This document shows, piece after piece, positions 1-5,870 of a stretch of 5,900 nt of DNA. The DNA is from Elusimicrobiota bacterium (lineage in GTDB: Bacteria > Elusimicrobiota > Elusimicrobia > UBA1565 > UBA9628): assembly GCA_028865585.1 (NCBI GenBank), contig JAGWJU010000090.1, forward strand, positions 1 through 5,900. The letters run 5' to 3'. The stretch's first letter is position 1. The number at the start of each line of letters is the position of its first letter. The notes below the pieces were generated by a model that was not told the DNA's origin, ran no database searches, and saw nothing but the letters and a program-made list of their open reading frames with translations. A program made the translations under genes and the position numbers.

Positions 1-622
1 GAACCAGGCCGTCGGCTTCATCGATGACCACGGGGCCTCGGTCGGAAAACGCGAACGGCAGATTGAATTGCGAGAGGTCGTTGGGAGTGAGCGGATAGAA
101 AGGCACAAGGGCTACGCCGGAATACTGGGCCCATGTTCCGGCCGGTGGAAGATATGCTCCGGTCGCAACCCATCCCAAGGACATGGATTTAAACGCGGGA
201 AAGAGATCGGGGGAAACGGCTCCGCCGCCTGGGACGTAACCCGCGGGGATGACGCCCAAGGCGCTTTGCAACTTTTCATGAGTGAGAGACAGCAGATCAA
301 GCGGATCTTGAGGCCGGGGCGCCTGCGTGTTGTCCGCGACGAGGGGCAAGATGGGATCTCCGTCTATCCTGGCCGCGATTTCGACTTCTCCGTTTTGAAC
401 CAGGGGCTGCAGGACCGCGAGCGCCGCGGACGAGAGTTGGCTCGGGGAAACCGCCACGGTTAGGCTCGGGGATCCGGCTGCCGCCAGGTCCGTGGAAAAC
501 TCGCTCCAACTCGAAAATCCGGCCTCGGGAACCCACAAAACGGGCGTGAGGGCGTCCGCCGCGAGGCAGGGTTTGGCGACGGGCGTGAGAAAGAGGGCAA
601 GCGCAGAGGCAAGGGCGTTCAT
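1..622 (-). CDS. Exported GH57-like protein, N-terminal part (runs off left edge)
   Basis: The frame is open for 207 codons from the ATG at 622 to the left edge, so the C-terminus is missing. An in-frame TGA at 661-659 lies just upstream with no other start codon between, which fixes the start at 622. Residues 1-24 (MNALASALALFLTPVAKPCLAADA) look like a cleavable signal peptide (C-LAADA region), although the n-region has no Lys or Arg. The mature part has blocks I associate from memory with glycoside hydrolase family 57 and related barrels: DPILPLVADNTQAP (residues about 111-124; usually H-PILPLL-D) and GYVPGGGAVSPDLF (about 148-161; usually G-WPSEGSVS). At the place of the usual Glu nucleophile there is Gly, so hydrolytic activity is doubtful. 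The start overlaps the stop of the CBM48-like gene (ATGA), with no Shine-Dalgarno, suggesting translational coupling and a shared envelope role. The family call is moderate; a NodB-like deacetylase barrel is the main alternative. Confidence 0.6.
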   Translation of the reverse strand, partial: MNALASALALFLTPVAKPCLAADALTPVLWVPEAGFSSWSEFSTDLAAAGSPSLTVAVSPSQLSSAALAVLQPLVQNGEVEIAARIDGDPILPLVADNTQAPRPQDPLDLLSLTHEKLQSALGVIPAGYVPGGGAVSPDLFPAFKSMSLGWVATGAYLPPAGTWAQYSGVALVPFYPLTPNDLSQFNLPFAFSDRGPVVIDEADGLV

Positions 623-1083
623 TTGACGATTTTGAGCGAGGTCCGGCGGCCGTCGGTTTCATCGCTCGCGCTATTGTTGGGGTCCAGCATGGGCTTTCCG
701 TCGACTAGGAAAAGATAGTGATACCGGCCGGCGGGGAGGGCCAAGCTGGCTTCCCACCAGCCGCGGCCCTTGCGGTTCAAGACAAAGGTCCCGCCCTTCC
801 AAGCGTTGAACTCTCCGATGACCGACACCGATTTTGCCTTGGGGGCCCGCAATCGGAAGGTGACGAACTTGATTTTCGGCAGTCGCCGCCCGGCCTTAGG
901 GCGGCTGGTCTCATCGTGGCGGAAGATGGAGGGGGCTGTCTGGTGCAAAGTCGCCGGCTCGAGCCCGCTCAAGAACTTCCTATAACCAAGAACGGATTTA
1001 AGAAGGAAAGTGGAGGGTACCACGAGAAGCGCGAACCCTAAAATGAGGCTCCCCCAAAAAAACCATTTGCCCCGGTCCGTCAT
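619..1083 (-). CDS. Membrane-anchored protein with glycogen-binding (CBM48/AMPK-beta-like) domain
   Basis: A complete 154-residue protein. Residues about 8-30 (FFWGSLILGFALLVVPSTFL and following) form one hydrophobic segment after a short basic N-terminus, predicting a signal anchor with the C-terminus outside the cytoplasm. A linker of about 40 residues follows. Residues about 70-153 match the early-set beta-sandwich of AMPK-beta glycogen-binding/CBM48 domains: SVSVIGEFNAW (85-95), GRGWWEASLALPAGRYHYLF (107-126), VDGKPMLDP (127-135) and a closing TSLKIV. Trp95 corresponds to the first sugar-stacking Trp of AMPK-beta, but the second Trp (after VDG) is Pro131 and the family Lys in the YKF strand is Leu124, so starch or glycogen binding may be weakened or altered. 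It is the first gene of a two-gene unit with the GH57-like gene (ATGA overlap at 619-622). A perfect TATAAT lies upstream and no Shine-Dalgarno is visible. Domain call good; function unknown. Confidence 0.82.
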   Translation of the reverse strand: MTDRGKWFFWGSLILGFALLVVPSTFLLKSVLGYRKFLSGLEPATLHQTAPSIFRHDETSRPKAGRRLPKIKFVTFRLRAPKAKSVSVIGEFNAWKGGTFVLNRKGRGWWEASLALPAGRYHYLFLVDGKPMLDPNNSASDETDGRRTSLKIVK

Positions 1084-1100
1084 TGTATTGAGGATATCAT
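1080..1100 (-). other. Possible 6-codon leader ORF overlapping the CBM48-gene start
   Basis: Reading ATG ATA TCC TCA ATA CAA TGA on the minus strand gives MISSIQ-stop. Its TGA overlaps the ATG of the 154-residue gene as ATGA. Its first base is about 7 nt downstream of the TATAAT box at 1107-1112, so a transcript from that promoter would begin at or near this ATG. It is an observation of geometry only and may be chance in AT-rich DNA. Confidence 0.25.
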
Positions 1101-1116
1101 TTTTTAATTATAGAAT
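1088..1116 (+). promoter_or_regulatory. Predicted sigma70-type promoter of the glutamate dehydrogenase gene
   Basis: TTGAGG at 1088-1093 (4 of 6 to TTGACA) is followed by a 17-bp spacer and TAGAAT at 1111-1116 (5 of 6 to TATAAT). The predicted transcription start, about 7 nt beyond, falls on or next to the A of the ATG at 1123. No Shine-Dalgarno is present in the gap, consistent with a leaderless mRNA. It shares DNA with the divergent minus-strand promoter. Confidence 0.5.
1107..1112 (-). promoter_or_regulatory. Predicted -10 box for the minus-strand CBM48/GH57-like unit
   Basis: The minus strand carries a perfect TATAAT 23 nt upstream of the ATG at 1083. The region 17 bp further upstream reads TTTTGG, a poor -35, and there is no extended -10 TG. 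The predicted transcription start is near 1100. The box overlaps the plus-strand -10 of the glutamate dehydrogenase promoter. Confidence 0.5.
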
Positions 1117-1122
1117 CGGCTT

Positions 1123-2451
1123 ATGGAAACCAAAACGTCGGCCAAGTCTGCGCAACGATCTTCCCAAGTCCGGATTTCAAGGTCCCCAGCGGCGGCTTTG
1201 GAGTCTTCGGAGTCCAACCCCTGGCTGCAAGCCATGGAGCAGTTAAACCGCGCCGGTGCCAAGATGAAGATGGAGGAGAACATCTTGGAGCGGCTCCGCC
1301 ACTGCAAGCGAATCCTGACCGTTTCCGTTCCGGTTACCATGGATGACGGCACGCTCAAGGTTTTTGAGGGCTACCGCATCCAGCACAATCTCGACCGCGG
1401 TCCGGCCAAGGGCGGCATCCGCTACCATCCCCAGGTTTCTTTGGACGAGGTCAAAGCCTTGTCGTTTTGGATGACCATGAAGTGCGCCGTGGTAAACCTG
1501 CCTTATGGCGGCGCCAAGGGCGGCGTGATTTGCGATCCGAGCAAGATGAGCATCGGGGAAATCGAGCGTTTGACGCGGCGCTACACCTCGGAGATTTCGA
1601 TTATCATCGGTCCCGATAAGGACATCCCGGCCCCGGACGTCAACACCAACGAGCAGATCATGAGCTGGCTCATGGACACGTACTCCATGACCATCGGCTA
1701 CTCCTGCCCCGGCGTGGTGACCGGCAAGCCCATCGACGTCGGCGGCTCCTTGGGCCGGCGCGAGGCCACCGGCCGCGGCGTTTTCTACGTCACCCGCGAA
1801 CTGGCAGACGCCAAGGGCTTCGACCTGACCAAATCCACGGTCGCCATCCAGGGCTTCGGCAACGTCGGCTCCAACGCCGCCAAGGTGTTTTACGAGCACG
1901 GCAGCAAGGTGGTCGGCGTCTCGGACGTGACGGGGGGGATCTACGATCCCAACGGCCTGCCCATTCCGGAAGTCATCGCCTACGCCGCGCGGCAAGGCTC
2001 GTTGGCGGGATATCCCGGCGGCAAGCGCATCCCCGGCAACGAGTTCGTAGAGGTTCCTTGCGACATTCTCGTCCCCGCGGCCATGGAGAACCAGATTACC
2101 CAGGAGAACGCCGAGCGCGTCAAGGCTAAGTATATCGTCGAGGGCGCCAATGGTCCTACGACGAATGCCGCGGATCGCATCTTGAACGAGCGGGGCGTCA
2201 TGGTCGTTCCGGACATTCTCGCCAACGCGGGCGGCGTGACCGTGAGCTACTTCGAGTGGGTTCAGGACATCCAGGCTTATTTCTGGAGCGAGAAGGACAT
2301 CAACGCGCGGCTTCAGGAGATTATGGTGAGGGCCTTCCGTGACGTGTGGGACATGGCCCAAAAGGAGAAGGTGGACCTGCGTTTGGCGGCCTTTATGGTC
2401 GGCTTGAACCGCTTAGCCAAGGCCGTGCGTTTGCGAGGGCGGTTCCCCTGA
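1123..2451 (+). CDS. gdhA: NAD(P)-dependent glutamate dehydrogenase
   Basis: A complete 442-residue cytoplasmic enzyme of the Glu/Leu/Phe/Val dehydrogenase family, interconverting glutamate with 2-oxoglutarate and ammonia. By alignment from memory to the Clostridium symbiosum enzyme, the substrate and catalytic residues are present: Lys96 in PAKGGIRYHP, Lys120 in WMTMK, Lys132 in LPYGGAKGG, Asp172 in PAPDVNTNEQ and Ser375 in GGVTVSYFEW. The Lys96 and Ser375 equivalents contact the gamma-carboxylate, which favours glutamate over leucine or phenylalanine. The Rossmann motif GFGNVG is at 244-249, and Asp268 ends the second strand (VVGVSD), which mildly favours NAD; cofactor choice is uncertain. 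Homology begins near residue 32 (NPWLQAMEQL), leaving a Ser/Arg/Ala-rich extension; a TTG at 1198 is an alternative start, but the promoter spacing supports the ATG at 1123. The glycerate kinase gene follows after 31 bp on the same strand. Confidence 0.96.
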   Translation: METKTSAKSAQRSSQVRISRSPAAALESSESNPWLQAMEQLNRAGAKMKMEENILERLRHCKRILTVSVPVTMDDGTLKVFEGYRIQHNLDRGPAKGGIRYHPQVSLDEVKALSFWMTMKCAVVNLPYGGAKGGVICDPSKMSIGEIERLTRRYTSEISIIIGPDKDIPAPDVNTNEQIMSWLMDTYSMTIGYSCPGVVTGKPIDVGGSLGRREATGRGVFYVTRELADAKGFDLTKSTVAIQGFGNVGSNAAKVFYEHGSKVVGVSDVTGGIYDPNGLPIPEVIAYAARQGSLAGYPGGKRIPGNEFVEVPCDILVPAAMENQITQENAERVKAKYIVEGANGPTTNAADRILNERGVMVVPDILANAGGVTVSYFEWVQDIQAYFWSEKDINARLQEIMVRAFRDVWDMAQKEKVDLRLAAFMVGLNRLAKAVRLRGRFP

Positions 2452-2457
2452 TCTTTT

Positions 2458-2473
2458 CCGGGCTTCGGCCCGG
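2458..2473 (+). other. Perfect 6-bp GC hairpin with UUCG tetraloop between gdhA and glycerate kinase
   Basis: CCGGGC (2458-2463), TTCG loop (2464-2467) and GCCCGG (2468-2473) form a very stable C(UUCG)G hairpin in the 31-bp gap. It begins 6 nt after the gdhA stop and ends 9 nt before the GTG start of the next gene. No U-tract follows on the plus strand, so it is not a canonical intrinsic terminator. It could protect the 3' end of the gdhA message, attenuate read-through, or mask ribosome access to the GTG. Four T residues precede it on the plus strand, giving only four A after it on the minus strand. Confidence 0.6.
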
Positions 2474-2482
2474 CCAGTTGTT

Positions 2483-4345
2483 GTGAGGATTCTTGCCGCG
2501 CCCAACGCCTTTAAGGGCAGTTTGTCCGCTTTGGAGGCGGCGCGCGCCTTCAAGACGGGCGTTTTAAGCGCGCTGCCCGGATCGAAAGTGGAGATCCTCC
2601 CCATCTCGGACGGCGGCGACGGCCTGATGGAATCGTTGCTTTGGTCGGAGGGGGGGCGCAGGATTCCAGCCTGGGTGAGCGGCCCGATGGGCGAGAGGCG
2701 GCAGGCCGCTTTCGGGTTGCTTCCCGGCGGCGCCGCCGTTGTGGAGATGGCCAAGGCTTCCGGGCTTGCCTTGGTCCCGCCTAAACGTCGTAATCCCCTT
2801 TTGGCGACCTCCAGGGGTACGGGCGATCTTATCGCGGCGGCTCTGCGCCGCGACGCAAGAACCATCATCCTTGGCATGGGCGGCAGCGCCAGTTCTGATG
2901 GAGGCGCGGGCATGGCGCAGGCTTTGGGCGCGCGGCTTCTGGACGCGAGGGGGCGGGAGCTTCGGGCGGGCGCGAGGCATCTTAGAAGCTTGGCCGCCAT
3001 TGATATGGGCGGCTTTTTGAAGATGGACGAGGCGGCCAAAGTCGTCGCCGTGTCCGACGTGGAGAATCCCCTGCTCGGCTCCCGCGGAACGGCCCGCGTC
3101 TTCGGGCCGCAAAAAGGGGCGACGCCCGGGATGGTGAAAATTTTGGAGGAGGCGCTGAGCCGCTACGCGGAAGTCATTAAAAAAGATCTGGGCATCAGCG
3201 TAGCGAGGATTCCCGGCAGCGGAGCGGCCGGCGGCTTGGGAGCCGGGCTCATCGCTTTTCTGGGAGCTGAGATCGTGCCGGGCGCGAAGTGGGTCCTTGC
3301 GCGGTGTGGGGCGGACAAAGCCCTGGCGCGCGCCGACGCCTTGATGACCGGAGAGGGGCGGCTCGACGAGACCAGTTTCTACGGGAAAGCTCCCGTCGAG
3401 ATCGCGCGCATGGCCGCGGCGCGGGGAATTCCGAGCGCCTTCGTCTGCGGGCAGGTCGCGGCGCGCGCGCGCCGGCGCCTGCGGCCTTTAGGTGTCCGGG
3501 CCGCCGTCAGCTTTCCCGACGCTGGCGCGACCGAGTTGGACTCTCTGTCCCGGGCGAAGTCGTGGGCGGCTAAGGCGGCCCGAATCGCCGCACGCAGCCT
3601 GGCTCCGGCTTTCGCTCTGTGCTTCTTGGCGGTTGCGGCGCGGGCGTCTCAGCCGCCGCCTCTCTCCCGCGCCGACTGGCTTTATTTCCACAGGAACCAA
3701 AAGGGCAGCCTGGACGAATGCCTGTCCGATTTGGATGCGCTTTTAAAGGCGAATCCTAAGGACGCCGATGCCCTTTGGCGCAAGGGGCGCGCGATGGTCC
3801 GCGCGGGGGAATCCCTGCGGTCCCGGAAAGATAAAATCGCGGAGTTCCGCACTGCCGTCGGCGTAATTAGAGAATCCGTGGCGCTTGACTCGGCTGACGC
3901 CGACGCGCATTTTTGGCTGGGAGTCGCGATGGGCCGCTTGGGGCAGTCCCAAGGTATTCTTCACTCCCTGTTCCTTGTTAAACCTTTGCGCCGGGAAATG
4001 CGGACGGTGCTCGCCATCGATCCGAGCTACAGCGGAGCTTATAGGGTTTTTGGAGAAATGTATCTCCAGATTCCGGGTTTCGCGGGCGGAAGCGTCTCCA
4101 AGGGAATAGCGGATCTCGAAAAGTCCGTGCGGCTTGCTCCCGATGAGACGAGCAACTACGTGGCGCTGGCTCAGGCGTACGAATCCGACGGCCAAAAGGC
4201 CAAGGCCGTGGACGTGCTTCAGCAAGTGCTCAAGGTTTCCAATCCCGCCGATCCGGCTCAAGCCCCGGACGACATGAAGCAGGCTCGGGACATGCTGGGA
4301 AAGCTGGGCGCCGCCCCTAGTGGCGGAAGTGCCGCACGCCGGTAA
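2483..4345 (+). CDS. Glycerate kinase fused to a signal-like segment and TPR domain
   Basis: One uninterrupted 620-residue frame from a GTG at 2483. Residues 1 to about 371 are a full-length class I (GarK/GlxK-type) glycerate kinase, which phosphorylates glycerate with ATP: APNAFKGSLSALEAA (6-20), SDGGDG (42-47), RNPLLATSRGTGDLI (103-117), GMGGSASSDGGAGMAQALG (131-149), VFGPQKGATPGMV (206-218), PGSGAAGGLGAGL (244-256) and TGEGRLDETSFYGKAP (289-304). The family is normally about 370-380 residues. Residues 373-388 (LAPAFALCFLAVAARA) are hydrophobic and end in an ARA-S signal-peptidase-like site. Residues about 391-609 are TPR-rich; LGVAMGRLGQ, GEMYLQIPGFAGG and the following helix resemble TatT/RMDN-like TPR proteins. 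If translated as one chain, the kinase would be cytoplasmic and the TPR part outside or anchored. No Shine-Dalgarno is seen. The gene is convergent with the purH-like gene, overlapping by 29 bp. Kinase call strong; the true gene structure is uncertain. Confidence 0.88.
   Translation: MRILAAPNAFKGSLSALEAARAFKTGVLSALPGSKVEILPISDGGDGLMESLLWSEGGRRIPAWVSGPMGERRQAAFGLLPGGAAVVEMAKASGLALVPPKRRNPLLATSRGTGDLIAAALRRDARTIILGMGGSASSDGGAGMAQALGARLLDARGRELRAGARHLRSLAAIDMGGFLKMDEAAKVVAVSDVENPLLGSRGTARVFGPQKGATPGMVKILEEALSRYAEVIKKDLGISVARIPGSGAAGGLGAGLIAFLGAEIVPGAKWVLARCGADKALARADALMTGEGRLDETSFYGKAPVEIARMAAARGIPSAFVCGQVAARARRRLRPLGVRAAVSFPDAGATELDSLSRAKSWAAKAARIAARSLAPAFALCFLAVAARASQPPPLSRADWLYFHRNQKGSLDECLSDLDALLKANPKDADALWRKGRAMVRAGESLRSRKDKIAEFRTAVGVIRESVALDSADADAHFWLGVAMGRLGQSQGILHSLFLVKPLRREMRTVLAIDPSYSGAYRVFGEMYLQIPGFAGGSVSKGIADLEKSVRLAPDETSNYVALAQAYESDGQKAKAVDVLQQVLKVSNPADPAQAPDDMKQARDMLGKLGAAPSGGSAARR
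3536..3649 (+). other. Internal signal-peptide-like segment with possible in-frame TTG start
   Basis: The fusion frame has a TTG codon (Leu352) at 3536. Starting there would give a basic n-region (Lys and Arg between residues 357 and 371), a hydrophobic core LAPAFALCFLAVA (373-385) and an A-R-A cleavage site before Ser389. This is the expected layout of an export signal for a stand-alone TPR protein. No ribosome-binding site precedes the TTG and no ATG or GTG is available nearby in frame. Separately, frame 1 has a TAA at 3571-3573, close to where a free-standing kinase would end, so a lost or edited frame boundary is possible. Confidence 0.4.
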
Positions 4346-5870
4346 AAAGAAGAGTCAGCCCGCGCTCGTCCGCCGCCGCGATCGCATCCTTGTCCTCGGA
4401 TGTGCCGCCAGGCTCGATGATGGCGGAAATGCCGGCCTGCGCGGCCTCCGACACGTGCTCCGCCGACAAGCTCCCGTCCGAGGCCAGCACCAGCGGCAGC
4501 CCGGCCGACAAGATGGGGTGGCGTTCCTGGCTTTTCACGAGGGCAAGCCTGAGGGCGTCCAATCGCGCCGTCTGCCCGCTGCCGATGCCGATGGTCGCCG
4601 AGTCCCGGCAGATGACGGCCGCGTGCGTGCGGCACTCCTTGGCCGTGAGCCAAGCTAATTTGAGGGACTTCATCTCCAGCTCGTTGGGCGCCCGCTTGGA
4701 GACCGTTTTTATTTCCGTCCCGAAGGGCTGGTTGTCCCGGCTCTGCACGAGGACGCCGCCCGCCACGCTGCGCAGATCCAACTCGTGCGCGGAGACGAGG
4801 ATGGAGGGCAGGGTCACGAGGCGGATGTCCTTCTTCGTCTTGAGAATGCTGAAGGCCTTGGGGGAGAATTGCGGCGCGGCGATGAGCCCGACGTATTCCT
4901 CGGCGAAAAACACGGCCGTCTCTTCGTCCACCTCGCGGTTGACCGCGGCCGTTCCGCGGTCGGCGCCCCGGGGATCGCAGCGGTAGGCCGCCCGCGCGGC
5001 CTCGGAGAGTTTTTCCGCGGCCGCCGCTCCCGCCGGCACCGCGTGCTTGACTACCGCGCAGGCGGCGTCCTGAACGTCCGTCGCCAAAGCCCAGGCGATT
5101 TCAAGGTCGAGGTAGTGGTTGTAGGACAGGGGCTTGCCCCAGACGAGATTGGCGGAGTTGATGCCCCAGGGCCTGGCGCCGCTTAGGGTGTAGAGCGATC
5201 CTTGTTGCTGCGGGTTTTCACCGTAGCGGAAATCGGCGGTTTTCTTCAGGCCCACCGCGAATTCGTCCGGCAGCTTATCCCACCTATCGCCCAGATACTG
5301 GGCGACGGTGGTGTCGTAGTAGGCGCTGTAATGGAAGGCTTTGGCCGCCAAGCTCTGCCGGCGCTCCGGGCGCAGCTGCTTATATTGGCGCAGCGACTCC
5401 AGGACGGGCTGGTAGTCGTCGGGATCGCAGAGGCAGACGACGTGCCTGAAGTTGCGCGCGGCCGCGCGCAAAAGCGCCGAACCGGCCACGTCGATGTAGT
5501 CCATAATCTCGGCTTGGGACAAAGCCGGATCGCTGATGATGTCGGCGACCGGATAGAGGTTGATCGCGACGATGTCCAGGGGAGCGATGCCGAGCCTGTC
5601 GAGTTCGCCCATCCGGACGGGGTCGGCGCGATCGGCCGCGATGCCGGCGAGGATGGAGGGGTTGAGCCAAGAGAGAGGACCGGAGGCCCCGTGGGTGCCG
5701 GAGGGAGAAGCGTCCGGCTCGGCAAGCTCGACTTCCGCCTGCCGCAGAGTCGCGGCCGTGGCGCCGAAGGCAAGGATGTCGTAGCCCAGGGATTTGAGCG
5801 AGTAGGCGAAGTCCACTATTCCCGTCTTGTCCGTCACGCTGAGGAGCGCGCGCGCCTTTCGCTGCGTCAT
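4317..5870 (-). CDS. purH: PurH-type bifunctional AICAR transformylase/IMP cyclohydrolase, divergent in catalytic motifs
   Basis: A complete 517-residue protein (family usually 510-530) with both PurH domains: cyclohydrolase about 1-195 (ALLSVTDKTGIVDFA at 8-22, INLYP at 103-107, DYIDVAGSALLRAAARN at 124-140, KAFHYSAYYDTTVA at 177-190) and transformylase about 205-517 (RYGENPQQQ 215-223, GKPLSYNH 245-252, VKHAVPAGA 274-282, VLVQSRD 373-379, GIGSGQTAR 428-436, RHFRH at the C-terminus). The normal role is the last two steps of IMP synthesis. Lys275-His276 of the transformylase are kept, but the family DGRVKTLHP motif reads SGPLSWLNP (63-71), SAFGG reads GADRG (302-306), KSNA reads RTHA (414-417) and SDAFFPFRD reads SDGSLSAEH (464-472). 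Activity is therefore uncertain. The ATG at 5870 overlaps an upstream stop (ATGA); GGGAG at 5882-5886 lies 11 nt upstream. The 3' end overlaps the TPR fusion by 29 bp. Confidence 0.9.
   Translation of the reverse strand: MTQRKARALLSVTDKTGIVDFAYSLKSLGYDILAFGATAATLRQAEVELAEPDASPSGTHGASGPLSWLNPSILAGIAADRADPVRMGELDRLGIAPLDIVAINLYPVADIISDPALSQAEIMDYIDVAGSALLRAAARNFRHVVCLCDPDDYQPVLESLRQYKQLRPERRQSLAAKAFHYSAYYDTTVAQYLGDRWDKLPDEFAVGLKKTADFRYGENPQQQGSLYTLSGARPWGINSANLVWGKPLSYNHYLDLEIAWALATDVQDAACAVVKHAVPAGAAAAEKLSEAARAAYRCDPRGADRGTAAVNREVDEETAVFFAEEYVGLIAAPQFSPKAFSILKTKKDIRLVTLPSILVSAHELDLRSVAGGVLVQSRDNQPFGTEIKTVSKRAPNELEMKSLKLAWLTAKECRTHAAVICRDSATIGIGSGQTARLDALRLALVKSQERHPILSAGLPLVLASDGSLSAEHVSEAAQAGISAIIEPGGTSEDKDAIAAADERGLTLLFTGVRHFRH

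Noticed and set aside
557..571. Lipobox around the Cys of VAKPC in the GH57-like signal peptide
   Set aside because: Lys and Pro at the positions just before Cys do not fit the lipobox; ordinary signal-peptidase cleavage near CLAADA is more likely.
297..662. 121-codon minus-strand frame starting at 662 over the GH57-like gene
   Set aside because: It is Arg/Pro/Gly rich and out of frame with the 207-codon frame that has a signal peptide and GH57-like blocks and starts at the ATGA overlap.
1243..2361. 372-codon open frame antisense to glutamate dehydrogenase
   Set aside because: It lies entirely within a strongly conserved gene on the other strand; its composition (His, Ala, Gly, Asp, Val rich) is the mirror of GC-rich codon use and it shows no recognisable family.
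2413..3112. Two overlapping antisense open frames (208 and 182 codons) across the kinase region
   Set aside because: Both are shadows of the glycerate kinase domain, whose motifs are clear on the plus strand; no domain is visible in either.
3461..3472. Alternating GC run as a possible Z-DNA or regulatory tract
   Set aside because: It encodes the Ala/Arg-rich stretch of the kinase C-terminal lobe and is only 12 bp, as expected at this base composition.
4311..4326. CCGCC-CCTAGT-GGCGG inverted repeat near the convergent stops as a terminator
   Set aside because: Only five base pairs, inside both coding regions, and without a U-tract on either strand.
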